Positions 14,214-22,060 are shown, numbered from the stretch's first letter. The stretch is DNA of 64,000 nucleotides from Gammaproteobacteria bacterium (GCA_028821195.1 JAPPHB010000077.1:1-64000); one strand, 5' to 3'. Numbers and translations are program-made. Notes: generated from the sequence alone by a model not told the origin.

Positions 14214-16118
14214 TTACGGCCAGAGATCCACGTCCCCCTTCACGTGGCGATTTAAAAAGGCCAGCATCCTCGGCATCCACTCGAGCCGCGCGGCGCGGCC
14301 CGCAACCTCCACGTACCGTTCGTAGGTGACCGGCTTGTAGTAGCGGGCGGCCTCCGTGGCAAACGCGCGCATCTGCACGTCGCCGTCGCCGGCGATGATC
14401 AGCATTGGCATCCCCACATCCTGCGCGAACAGCGTGGGGGACGCCCGCCGGAAGGTCTCGCGGTTCTCCGCCAGCAGGCCGAGCTCGTACTGGTACATGT
14501 TGATGTTGGCCAGAGCCGACTCGCTCTCGACCAGTTGAATGCGGTTGGCGTATCCCTCCCGCAGGGGCACGGCGGCCCGGAACGCGTCCGGGGCGAAGGT
14601 GCTCGCGGCAAAGCTCAGATAGGCTCCGTAGCTCACGCCCGTGACCGCGACCCGGTCGCCGTCGATATCGGGCAATGTGCCGAGATACCCCGCGCCCGCC
14701 ACGACATCATCCAGATCACACCGCGCCCAGCACCCGTTGTTCGCCTCCTCGTGCTCCCAGCCGAAGCCTGAGCTCCCCCGGATGTTGGGGGCCAGCACCG
14801 CATAGCCGTGCTTGATGAAGTAGTGGGCGTCGGCGTGTCGCCTCCAGCCATCCTCGAACTGCGAGGAGGGCCCCCCGTGGACCCAGACGATGGCGGGATA
14901 CCCCCCGGGCGGCGGCGGCTCGGCAGGCCGGAACAGGTAGGAGTGGATGGTGAGCCCGTCGTTCTCGTAGCTCACCCGTTCGGGCATGAAGAAGGCGTCG
15001 GCAAGCGCCGGATCCGGCAACGAGTGCGTCAGGCGCGCCGGCTCGCCTCCGGCCGCATCCATCACGAACAGATCCGGGACCTGCGCCGGCGTGTCGAAGG
15101 TGAAGGCGATGCGGCGGCCGTCCGGGGACCACGCCGGGTTCGCCACGAGGCCTATCTCCGGAGCGAAGAGGGTCTGGACCGTGCCGTCGTCCACCGAGGC
15201 AACCCGCAGAATCTGCCGGCCCCTCAGGTTGGACGTGTACGCGACCCTCGTGCCGTCGGGAGACCAGCGGGCGTAGCCCCGGAAGGGCTTCTGGGAGCTC
15301 TGATCGGCTGCTTCGGGCGCGAGCGGACGGGGCTCTCCGCCCTCCATCGGCGCGAGCCACCAGTTGATCCAGCCGCTGCGGTAGGAGCGGAACAGCACCA
15401 GGTCGCCTCTCGGCGAGACCTGGCCAGGCCCGAACTCCTGGCCGGTGCGATAGTCCATCCAGTCGCGGTCGCTCACGATTAGACGCTCGCCGGCGCCGGT
15501 GGCGGCGTCTATGGAGATGACGTCGTGGTGGATCCACCACTGGTCCATGCGCACGAACACGATCCTGGAACCGTCCGGCGTCCAGGTGGGCTGCACGTCG
15601 TAGCGGGTGTCGGTGGTGAGCCGCTTCACCTGTCCCTCCGGCACCGACACCGTGTAGATGTCGTAGTTGCCGCGCAGCGAGTTGGAGAAGACGATGTGCC
15701 CTCCGTCGGGGGACCAGCTCCAGGAAAGCGTGCGGGCACCGAGGTCGGTCAACTGGAGCGCGCGCTGCTTGGGGATGGACCAGAGCCAGAGCTCCCGCCC
15801 GTCGCCGGATGCGCTTGACACGTAGCCGATCCACGCGCCGTCCGGGGAGTACGCCGGGCTGGTGACTCCCTCCACCGGGATCGCCTCGGGATCGGCACCG
15901 TCGGCGTCGACGGTCCACAGCGTGTCGCGCCCGAGGAAGAGGATCGCAGAACCGTCGGGGGACCAATCGGGCACGGCTCCGTCCACGAGGGAGCTCGTGG
16001 ACACGAACTCCTCGAGGGTGAAGTCGCCGGGGGTGCGGGTGGACGCTGGCGTGCCGCTGGTTTCGGCGCAGGCCGCGCTGGCGAGAGCAACGAGGAATGC
16101 CAACACCGCTCGCTTCAT
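14214..16118 (-). CDS. S9 family prolyl oligopeptidase-like lipoprotein, C-terminus supplied by the element
   Basis: 634 residues: lipoprotein signal with lipobox ending Ser-Ala-Ala-Cys, a TolB-like beta-propeller (about 40-380, many WSPDG repeats) and an alpha/beta-hydrolase domain (about 400-634). The nucleophile motif GVSYG and the acid Asp (AGDGDVQ) are present. The segment that normally holds the catalytic His (GEGHG type) reads EVAGRAARLEW, so the His seems to be lost and activity is doubtful. Translation starts at 16118 after AAGGAGG. The last 13 codons lie outside the att core and derive from the inserted element. Confidence 0.85.
   Translation of the reverse strand: MKRAVLAFLVALASAACAETSGTPASTRTPGDFTLEEFVSTSSLVDGAVPDWSPDGSAILFLGRDTLWTVDADGADPEAIPVEGVTSPAYSPDGAWIGYVSSASGDGRELWLWSIPKQRALQLTDLGARTLSWSWSPDGGHIVFSNSLRGNYDIYTVSVPEGQVKRLTTDTRYDVQPTWTPDGSRIVFVRMDQWWIHHDVISIDAATGAGERLIVSDRDWMDYRTGQEFGPGQVSPRGDLVLFRSYRSGWINWWLAPMEGGEPRPLAPEAADQSSQKPFRGYARWSPDGTRVAYTSNLRGRQILRVASVDDGTVQTLFAPEIGLVANPAWSPDGRRIAFTFDTPAQVPDLFVMDAAGGEPARLTHSLPDPALADAFFMPERVSYENDGLTIHSYLFRPAEPPPPGGYPAIVWVHGGPSSQFEDGWRRHADAHYFIKHGYAVLAPNIRGSSGFGWEHEEANNGCWARCDLDDVVAGAGYLGTLPDIDGDRVAVTGVSYGAYLSFAASTFAPDAFRAAVPLREGYANRIQLVESESALANINMYQYELGLLAENRETFRRASPTLFAQDVGMPMLIIAGDGDVQMRAFATEAARYYKPVTYERYVEVAGRAARLEWMPRMLAFLNRHVKGDVDLWP
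14257..14274. repeat. attR core, 18-bp direct repeat
   Basis: Identical to the core at 4333-4350. Here chromosomal DNA, the body of the S9 peptidase gene, lies to the right, and element DNA coding the last 13 residues of the peptidase lies to the left. The recoded end contains a TTTAAA run unlike the surrounding GC-rich gene, as expected for foreign sequence. Confidence 0.8.
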
Positions 16119-16128
16119 TGGAGCCTCC

Positions 16129-16905
16129 TTATTCCGGGTCCGGCACCGGCGGGAACGCCCCCTTCCTGAGAAACGCGATCACCGCCTCGGTAGTGAAGCG
16201 ATCGTTCATCAGGAAGGTATGGGACCGGGGGACCACGATGAACGGCACGTCCTCGATTCTGGTGTTGTCGACGCCGACCATGCCGTCGTCGGGGCCCGGA
16301 ATGAGAGCCGAACCGATGGGGTTGAAGCTGCGGTTGCCTGCGATGATGCCGACCTCGTACTCCGGAGGAGGCAGGCTGGCGGGAATGCCGGTTTCGCCGG
16401 TGCCGAGGCCCATGCCCGCCGGGCCCAGGAGGTGCCCGAGTTCCTGCTCCCGGAACCAGTCCGCCACTTCGCTCCCCTGGTTGGGAGGCGCGAGCAGGAC
16501 TACCCGTCCCAGGGACTCGGGTGGGGTGTCGGCCAGATAGCGGCGGATCACGAGCCCGCCGAGCGAGTGGCCCACGAAGTGAACGCGCGGAGCCGCGCCA
16601 CAGCAGGCCGACACCTCGGCAGCGAGCGTTTCGGCATGTTCGGCGAGGGTTCCGCCGCGCGAGTCGTAGTCCACGTTGGCGACATCGTAGCCGGCCCACT
16701 CGAGCCGCTCGGCAAGCAGTGCCATGGACGCCCGGGTGCGGCCGAGCCCGTGCATGAGGACGACGGACTCTTGTGCTGATTCCACTCCGATCCGAGACCC
16801 GAAGACGGCCGCGGCCGCAAGAACAACGCAGCAACCGACGAGCAGGGCATTCGACTGCCGCGGCCCGTGGGGCTTTCGGCCGCTCGCGCCCCGCACGGAC
16901 TTCAC
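16129..16905 (-). CDS. Alpha/beta hydrolase, lipase-like
   Basis: About 258 residues with one N-terminal membrane segment (ALLVGCCVVLAAAAVFG). It then has the lipase hallmarks: oxyanion strand VVLMHGLGRTRASM, nucleophile elbow GHSLGG, LLAPPNQGS, Asp in PGPDDGMVGVDN and His in VPRSHTFLM. It resembles small periplasmic triacylglycerol-lipase/PGAP1-type proteins. The start is uncertain: GTG at 16905 is used, and GTG at 16974 is also in frame and would abut the symporter stop. It is followed after 10 bases by the S9 peptidase gene, so the two are likely co-transcribed. Confidence 0.75.
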   Translation of the reverse strand: MKSVRGASGRKPHGPRQSNALLVGCCVVLAAAAVFGSRIGVESAQESVVLMHGLGRTRASMALLAERLEWAGYDVANVDYDSRGGTLAEHAETLAAEVSACCGAAPRVHFVGHSLGGLVIRRYLADTPPESLGRVVLLAPPNQGSEVADWFREQELGHLLGPAGMGLGTGETGIPASLPPPEYEVGIIAGNRSFNPIGSALIPGPDDGMVGVDNTRIEDVPFIVVPRSHTFLMNDRFTTEAVIAFLRKGAFPPVPDPE

Positions 16906-16981
16906 ACGGCGATCAGGGGCCTCCCGCCAATCTACCAACCTCCTTCGGAGTATCTGCCAGACCTCAACCAGCACCGTCGAT

Positions 16982-18409
16982 TCACCCGTGCAGAGCCTCA
17001 ATGCGCTCGACCATCTCCGTGGATTCCGCCGGCCCGAACCATCCCCCCAGCACCATGGCTGCGGCACTGGCGAAAAGGGCGACCACCACCGGCGCGAGCC
17101 CGATGTCAATGACGCCGAACTGCACCAGGATGTAGACGCCCGCACCCGACACCACCGCCCCGACGCCGCCCGCCAGGTTGGCCTTCTTCCACCACAGCCC
17201 GGCGATGGTGGGTACGAACAGGCTCGCGCTCAGGATTCCGACCCCCGCGGTGTAGAACTCGGTGATCAGTTCCGGCGGCGAGAATGCCCACAGGAGCGCC
17301 GCGATTCCGATCACCCAGGTCGAGCCGATGCGCACCAGGGTCATCGTCCGGTTGCTGGCCCGGCCCTTGAGCAGGCCTCCGAGGAGGTCGTGCGAGATGG
17401 CCGAACTGCACGCCAGCAGCAGCGCATCGGTGGTGGACATGACGGCGGCGAGCACGGCCGCGACGGCGATCCCGCGGATGAGGGGCGGGAACTGCGTCTC
17501 CATCACGCGCAGGAAGAGCTGGTCGGCGTCCTGGAGTCCCGGAAAGTCGATCCGCCCGACCGGCACGATGGCGAGCACCGCCGCCAGGATCATCACGCTG
17601 TACACCAGCATCGACAGGTTGAGCGACAGCCGCGCGCTCTCGGCGTCCCGGGCGGTGAAGACCCTCATGACGATATGGGGAATTACCGGGATGGCCGTGG
17701 CCCAGATGATGAAGTAGCCGAGGTAGCTCGAAACGGGCCGGTTCGCGACCTGCCCCAGTTCCGGAGCGACGGCCGTGGCCTGGCTCATGATCTCGAAGGG
17801 CGACCCCACGCGCCATACGATCACGAGCGCCGTGCCCATGATCACGAAGAGCATGAGGAATCCCTGGATCACGTCCGTCCAGGTGATCGCCACCATCCCC
17901 CCGAACGAGACGTAGATGATGAACACCAGCGTGGCTAGGGCCAGGGCGGTGTTGTAGGGGATGCCCAGCAGCGCCTCGGCGGTGATGCCCGCCGCCTTCA
18001 GCTGCGCCACGATGTAGATGGTGAAGGCCGCGACGATGAGGACCGGGACCAGGTACCGGACCAGCGCGTGCGGGTAGCGGAAGCTCATGAAGTCGGTGAT
18101 CGTGAACTTCCCGAAGTTGCGGAGCGGCCTGGCGACCAGAATCGACGCCAGGGGAAATCCGACAACCGCGCCCCCGAAGAGCGCGAGCGTCGCCGGAATG
18201 CCCTGGGCGTAGGCCAGCCCCATCACGCCGATGATCGATCCGCCGCTCGCCAGCGCCGCCATGATCGCCATCGAGTTCACGACCGTGCCGATGCGCCGTC
18301 CCGCCACCCAGTACTCGTCGCGGGAGCCCAGGACCCTCTTCGACACAGCGATGCCGATGCCGATGCACGCGGCGAGGTAGACGCCGACCAGGACGCGTTC
18401 GAGGAGCAT
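16982..18409 (-). CDS. Sodium:solute symporter family transporter
   Basis: 475 residues with about 13 hydrophobic helices. SSS-family features include the opening YLAACIGIGIAVSKR ... DEYWVAGR, the GGSIIGVMGLAY segment of helix 2 and MSTTDALLLACSSAISHD in helix 8, which forms the sodium site. The solute is not identifiable; actP-like monocarboxylate or amino-acid carriers are closest in style. The start overlaps the stop of an 89-residue membrane protein (TGATG), which likely acts as an accessory subunit. Confidence 0.88.
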   Translation of the reverse strand: MLLERVLVGVYLAACIGIGIAVSKRVLGSRDEYWVAGRRIGTVVNSMAIMAALASGGSIIGVMGLAYAQGIPATLALFGGAVVGFPLASILVARPLRNFGKFTITDFMSFRYPHALVRYLVPVLIVAAFTIYIVAQLKAAGITAEALLGIPYNTALALATLVFIIYVSFGGMVAITWTDVIQGFLMLFVIMGTALVIVWRVGSPFEIMSQATAVAPELGQVANRPVSSYLGYFIIWATAIPVIPHIVMRVFTARDAESARLSLNLSMLVYSVMILAAVLAIVPVGRIDFPGLQDADQLFLRVMETQFPPLIRGIAVAAVLAAVMSTTDALLLACSSAISHDLLGGLLKGRASNRTMTLVRIGSTWVIGIAALLWAFSPPELITEFYTAGVGILSASLFVPTIAGLWWKKANLAGGVGAVVSGAGVYILVQFGVIDIGLAPVVVALFASAAAMVLGGWFGPAESTEMVERIEALHG

Positions 18410-18678
18410 CAGGCGTCTCCCCGGTCCTCTTCCGCGGCCGCATCGGGTGCCGCTCCGCCCGCTCCGGCCCCCGCGCCTCCGGTCCCGTCACGCCGCAGGA
18501 TGGTGACGAGAGCCAGCGCCGGCGAAACCAGCATCAACGCGGCGATGAGCCAGCCGAAGACGGCCATGCCGCCCGCTTCGATGGTGCGCCACCGGGGGAT
18601 AAACGCAAACGCGGAGAAGGCGATCAGGAAGACGAGGGTCGCACCCTCTCCGCGCCGCAATGGGAAGAAGGATTTCAT
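18409..18678 (-). CDS. Small two-helix membrane protein, symporter partner
   Basis: 89 residues with two transmembrane segments (about 13-28 and 36-60) and a flexible Gly/Ala-rich acidic tail. It immediately precedes and overlaps the symporter gene. Small DUF485/DUF997/DUF3311-like proteins are commonly encoded this way with SSS transporters. The ATG at 18678 is used; the upstream extension is not conserved-looking and lacks a ribosome-binding site. Confidence 0.62.
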   Translation of the reverse strand: MKSFFPLRRGEGATLVFLIAFSAFAFIPRWRTIEAGGMAVFGWLIAALMLVSPALALVTILRRDGTGGAGAGAGGAAPDAAAEEDRGDA

Positions 18679-18821
18679 GATGGGTACGGTGCGCGGTGCG
18701 CCTGGATGGCGCAACAGGGAAGGTGCTGAAGCGGTGACGGCGCCCCGCAGCCGCAAGGCGTCGGCCGAGGGCACGCGGCCTTGCGGCATCTGCGCCCAAT
18801 AGCAACCTCGAGGATCCGGAG

Positions 18822-18918
18822 TGGCGGGAGCGTGTGAGAATCGAACTCACCAGCCCGGGTTCAAGCCGGGCCAGACGGTTTTGAAGACCGCTGGGGTCAC
18901 CAGACCCCACCCGCCCCC
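18822..18918 (-). tRNA. selC: tRNA-Sec (anticodon TCA)
   Basis: A 97-base minus-strand tRNA with encoded CCA. It has the selenocysteine-tRNA build: a six-pair D stem closed by a TGGT tetraloop (GGGGTC/GACCCC), anticodon loop CTTCAAA with anticodon TCA, a long variable arm (GCCCGG/CCGGGC), the T arm GTGAG-TTCGATT-CTCAC and an extended acceptor. It reads UGA as selenocysteine. No selenoprotein gene or selA/selB/selD is seen in this window, so those must be elsewhere if the system is active. Confidence 0.9.
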
Positions 18919-18934
18919 TCGCGGCTCCGGCGGA

Positions 18935-18977
18935 CGGGTATCGGGAAGCTAACCCGGGTAGGGCCTCGCTGACAGGC
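18935..18977. repeat. 43-bp intergenic repeat, copy 1
   Basis: This segment matches 21923-21965 at 37 of 43 positions without gaps; both share CGGGAAGC, AACCCGGGTA and GCTGACAGGC. It lies just outside the 5' end of the tRNA-Sec gene. Both copies are intergenic and in the same orientation, 3 kb apart. The function is unknown; a dispersed repeat family or a shared regulatory site are both possible. Confidence 0.5.
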
Positions 18978-19064
18978 GCTGCCGGTGCGGTCTAGCGATG
19001 CGGCCAGCGGCAGGACGCCGAGGCTGGCCAGGGCGGCGCCGCGCGGTACTCCCGGACCGCCAGC

Positions 19065-19778
19065 TCAGAACCGGAACGAGGCGTCGGGCGCGACGCGACC
19101 GGCCGCCTCTCCTGCCGCAGTGAACACCGTCAGGTCCACCTGCACCACGTCGGGCAGGAGGTCCGCGAACCGCAGGCTCGCCGGTCCGAGGGGCTCACGG
19201 GAACAGGTGAGGGAGGCAAGGAGGTGCACGTCTTCGTGTCCGTCGCCCTCATCCTCTGCGTGTTCGTGGCCCTCATCCTCATCGTGCTCGTGGCCCTCAT
19301 CCTCGTGATGCTGGTGGTCCTCGCCGGCCTGGTCATGGTCCGCGCCGGGTTGGTCATGCTCCTCGCCCGCATGGTCACCCTCTACACCTTCGGGCGCCTG
19401 CACCTCCGCCGAATCCAGCGAACAGATCGCCCCGTCCGGAAAGGCGATGAGACGAGCGCCATCGGTTCGGAGTCGGTCGAGCGCCTTCGCTACGGTGGTC
19501 CGCTCCTCCGCCGAGCGGGGGGCGCGCTCGAAGCCGAATACGGATTCCGCGGGGAGTTCCAGATCGATGGTGAGGCGGGTGCCGTCCACGGCCAGACCCA
19601 GTCGAGCGATGCCATGTTCGTGGGCCCCAACCGTCCCCAACCGTTCGCCCTCGACCAGGGGAGGACCGGGAGGCTGGGAGGATGAGTCGCCGCATGCGAC
19701 GCACAGCAGAAGACACGGGATCGTCCACCCGACGAAAGGCGAGCGGACCTGGGATCGATCGAGTGCGGGGTAGGTCAT
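19065..19778 (-). CDS. DUF2796 (ZrgA-like) zinc-binding lipoprotein
   Basis: 237 residues. The lipoprotein signal ends in a Cys-Val-Ala-Cys lipobox (about residue 27). Then comes GAHEHGIARLGLAVDG, the DUF2796 signature, and LELPAESVFGFERAP. Residues about 130-180 are an extreme His/Asp/Glu tract (HEHDEDEGHEH type), a likely zinc sponge. A beta-rich end closes the domain. ZrgA-type proteins belong to zinc-regulated uptake systems; an ABC transporter is not in this window. It diverges from the DUF3299 gene across a palindromic operator candidate. Confidence 0.8.
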   Translation of the reverse strand: MTYPALDRSQVRSPFVGWTIPCLLLCVACGDSSSQPPGPPLVEGERLGTVGAHEHGIARLGLAVDGTRLTIDLELPAESVFGFERAPRSAEERTTVAKALDRLRTDGARLIAFPDGAICSLDSAEVQAPEGVEGDHAGEEHDQPGADHDQAGEDHQHHEDEGHEHDEDEGHEHAEDEGDGHEDVHLLASLTCSREPLGPASLRFADLLPDVVQVDLTVFTAAGEAAGRVAPDASFRF

Positions 19779-19826
19779 GGCGAGGGAACCGGTGAGGGTT
19801 GCGTCCGTACAGCGCAAATGCATTAA

Positions 19827-19850
19827 ATGATATTGTATTCTCGTTATCAT
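19827..19850. promoter_or_regulatory. Candidate Zur-type operator between DUF2796 and DUF3299 genes
   Basis: ATGATA at 19827 and TATCAT at 19845 form an inverted repeat with a 12-base AT-rich centre, in an otherwise GC-rich genome. It sits midway between two divergent genes linked to zinc. AT-rich palindromes of about this size are typical for Fur-family regulators such as Zur. The assignment is by context, not by a strong consensus match. Confidence 0.45.
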
Positions 19851-19885
19851 ATCTTGGTTCCCCGAAGGGCGAGGACCCCTGTCAA

Positions 19886-20410
19886 GTGCCGAAGCCGCGC
19901 TGCCGATTCGCGATTCCCTGGACACCCCTCCGACTCGCCCTGGTCATCATGGGCGGCTGGCTTGCGCTCACGTCGGGCCCGCGCTCCGTCCTGGCCGATC
20001 GGAGCGGCGGAACGGGGACCCGGCCAGCCAGTGTCCCGGGGGACTCCATCGAGGTAGACTGGCAGCTGCTGGCCTCCCTGGATTACCGCACGGGCGAGGT
20101 GTCCAGGGAACTTGAGTCGGTCGTGGGACGAGGAGTGAAGGTGCCCGGATACATGGTCCCCCTGGAGGATTGGGCCGGCGAGGTCTCGGAGTTTCTCCTG
20201 GTCCCGTACGTTGGGGCCTGCGTGCACACCCCGCCCCCGCCGCCCAACCAATTGGTCTACGTCAAGATGGAGAAGGGTCAACGCGTACCGGTCTCCTTCT
20301 GGAATCCCGTCTGGATCCACGGCACCTTGACCGTGGAGGAAACGACGAACCTGTACGGATCGGTGTCCTTCAAGATGGCTGGCGTCTCGATTACACCCTA
20401 CGAGTGGTGA
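19886..20410 (+). CDS. DUF3299 domain exported protein
   Basis: 174 residues with an N-terminal signal segment (LALVIMGGWLALTSG ... SVLA) and a DUF3299 core: WQLLASLDYRTGE, then KVPGYMVPLE, and LLVPYVGACVHTPPPPPNQLV, where the Cys-x-His and tetra/penta-proline stretch are hallmarks. DUF3299 proteins are small periplasmic proteins often found near metal-transport genes. The GTG at 19886 has a GAGGA about ten bases upstream; an ATG at 19949 would remove the signal segment. It is divergent from the DUF2796 gene and may share its regulation. Confidence 0.75.
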   Translation: MPKPRCRFAIPWTPLRLALVIMGGWLALTSGPRSVLADRSGGTGTRPASVPGDSIEVDWQLLASLDYRTGEVSRELESVVGRGVKVPGYMVPLEDWAGEVSEFLLVPYVGACVHTPPPPPNQLVYVKMEKGQRVPVSFWNPVWIHGTLTVEETTNLYGSVSFKMAGVSITPYEW

Positions 20411-20588
20411 CGAGCCGCAGCCCTGCTGCCCATCCCGCCATGGAATCGCAGCAAACCCTGACGATACGCAAGGGCTGGCGGCCGCGAACTGGCGGGCTAA
20501 TTCGGACCATCGTAGTCTGGCCGAATCGCAGGGTCCTCGAAGTTGGAGCTTTCGGCTGCCTCCGAGCGCCGATCGACGGAGCGTCAAC

Positions 20589-21887
20589 ATGACAGTCAGT
20601 TCATCTTCTTCACGCCCGGGCTCGGCTGCGCCGCCGGCTTCGCTCACCCGCCTGTTCCTGCTCGCCGGGCTGTTGGCCCTTGCCTGCGAGGCGCCTCCCG
20701 CGGAGTCTGGAGACCAAGCATCGCCCGGCGGCGAAGCGGACGTCGCCACCGCCGCGCAGCAGGCGGACAGCGCCGAGCAGGAAGCCGCCGACCCCGAAGC
20801 CGCCATCATCCGCCTCGACCCGAACGATCCGAACCTCGAGGTGTGGCGCGACCGCGACATCTCGGGCGATCCGCCCCGCGAACCGGGCCCGATCGACGTC
20901 GGATCGGTGCTGAGCTTCTTCGGGCTCCCCATCGCACGCACCATCGAGGACCTCGTCGCGGGGGAGGTCGAGGTGGCGTTCATGGGCGCGCCTGTGGACA
21001 TGGGAGTCGGTTTCCGAGGCGCCGGCGAGGGGCCCAACGCGCTGCGCGCGATGCGGCGGAGCACCGGCAGCATGGAGACGATGATCAGCTGGCGCAGCGA
21101 ACTGACGGCGGTCGACTACGGGAACGCCCCCATCGACCAGTTCAGCGTGGAGCGCAGCATGGAGCCGATCCGCCGAATGGTGCGCGAGATCGCCGAAACG
21201 GGGGCGATTCCCGTGATCATCGGAGGCGACCACTCCATCGAATTCGCCAACGTGGCCGGGCTTGCGGACGTGTACGGCAAGGAGAATGTCGGCGTCATCC
21301 ACTTCGATGCCCACTACGACGCCGGCGGGACGCGGATGGGCCACTTGATCTCGCACGCACAGCCCGTGCGCCGTCTGGTCGACGACGGCCACATCCTCGG
21401 CAGGAACTTCATCCAGGTGGGGCTGCGCGGCAGCTGGCCCGGGCCGGAGGGCTTCGAGTGGATGCGCGAGAACGAATTCCGGTACCATACCATGGCCGAG
21501 ATCGAGCGCGACGGTTGGGCCACGGTCATGCAACGCGTCCTCGACGAGGCCAACGACGGCCCCGAGTACTTCCACGTCTCCTTCGACATCGACGTGATGG
21601 ACCCGGCGTATACGTCCGGCACCGGCACCCCCGTACCCGGAGGCCTGACCCCGCGCGAAGTCTTCCCCATCCTCCGCGGCCTCTGCTCCGAGAACAACCT
21701 GGTGGGCTTCGACCTGGTGGAACTCAACCCGCTGGTCGATCCGGGCTACACCACCGCCCTCAACGCCAAACAGGTGGTGGACGAATGCCTGACCGGCGTC
21801 GCCCTGCGGAAACTCGGGCTCGGCAACCGGGATTATCTGAGTCCGCTGACGAGGCGGGATGGGCGGCCCGGGGGAGTGGAGAGGTAG
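20589..21887 (+). CDS. Ureohydrolase (agmatinase/arginase family) lipoprotein
   Basis: 432 residues with all binuclear manganese ligands of the arginase family: His215 (GGDHS), Asp240, His242 and Asp244 (FDAHYD), and Asp333 and Asp335 (DIDVMDP). Unusually the enzyme starts with a lipoprotein signal (lipobox Leu-Ala-Leu-Ala-Cys33) and an acidic linker of about 45 residues, so it should sit at the outer face of a membrane rather than in the cytosol. The substrate could be agmatine, guanidinobutyrate or a related guanidino compound; sequence alone does not decide. Confidence 0.85.
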   Translation: MTVSSSSSRPGSAAPPASLTRLFLLAGLLALACEAPPAESGDQASPGGEADVATAAQQADSAEQEAADPEAAIIRLDPNDPNLEVWRDRDISGDPPREPGPIDVGSVLSFFGLPIARTIEDLVAGEVEVAFMGAPVDMGVGFRGAGEGPNALRAMRRSTGSMETMISWRSELTAVDYGNAPIDQFSVERSMEPIRRMVREIAETGAIPVIIGGDHSIEFANVAGLADVYGKENVGVIHFDAHYDAGGTRMGHLISHAQPVRRLVDDGHILGRNFIQVGLRGSWPGPEGFEWMRENEFRYHTMAEIERDGWATVMQRVLDEANDGPEYFHVSFDIDVMDPAYTSGTGTPVPGGLTPREVFPILRGLCSENNLVGFDLVELNPLVDPGYTTALNAKQVVDECLTGVALRKLGLGNRDYLSPLTRRDGRPGGVER

Positions 21888-21922
21888 CTGACCGACCGAG
21901 TTGCTCCAATGGAACGTGCGCA

Positions 21923-21965
21923 CGGGCATCGGGAAGCCAACCCGGGTACCGCGTTGCTGACAGGC
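21923..21965. repeat. 43-bp intergenic repeat, copy 2
   Basis: The second copy of the element described at 18935-18977, in the same orientation. It lies between the ureohydrolase and deoC genes. Copy-to-copy differences are six substitutions, two of them adjacent. Confidence 0.5.
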
Positions 21966-22060
21966 TGACGGAGACTGGTGCTGCCCGGACCGTTGTCTCG
22001 CGAGCCGTCCCCTTCACCGCCCCGGTAGCAGATCACCTCCGTCCGGGAATAACTTGGTGC

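Larger units (their letters stand above)
4333..14274. mobile_element. Integrated head-only phage satellite (cf-PICI-like), about 9.9 kb
   Basis: The element lies between identical 18-bp repeats at 4333-4350 and 14257-14274. Left to right it holds a P4-type integrase, AlpA-like regulator, ParB-like protein, control region, three small ORFs, terL, HNH, major capsid protein, prohead protease, gp6-like connector, portal, two small ORFs and an opposing three-gene cassette. There is no recognisable tail, baseplate, lysis, repressor or replication gene, and no broken gene. Known capsid-forming phage-inducible islands package themselves in their own heads and borrow tails from a helper phage; that comparison is inference. 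A deletion remnant of a siphophage is the main alternative, but the exact ends and continuous overlapping genes argue against random decay. Confidence 0.78.

Noticed and set aside
4333-14274. Gene transfer agent as explanation for the head genes
   Set aside because: Gene transfer agents have tail genes, lack an integrase and have no att repeats. This block has an integrase, an AlpA-like protein and exact repeats, and no tail.
19220-19375. Short-period repeats resembling a tandem array
   Set aside because: They are codons for the His/Asp/Glu-rich zinc-binding tract of the DUF2796 lipoprotein, not spacers and repeats of a CRISPR array.
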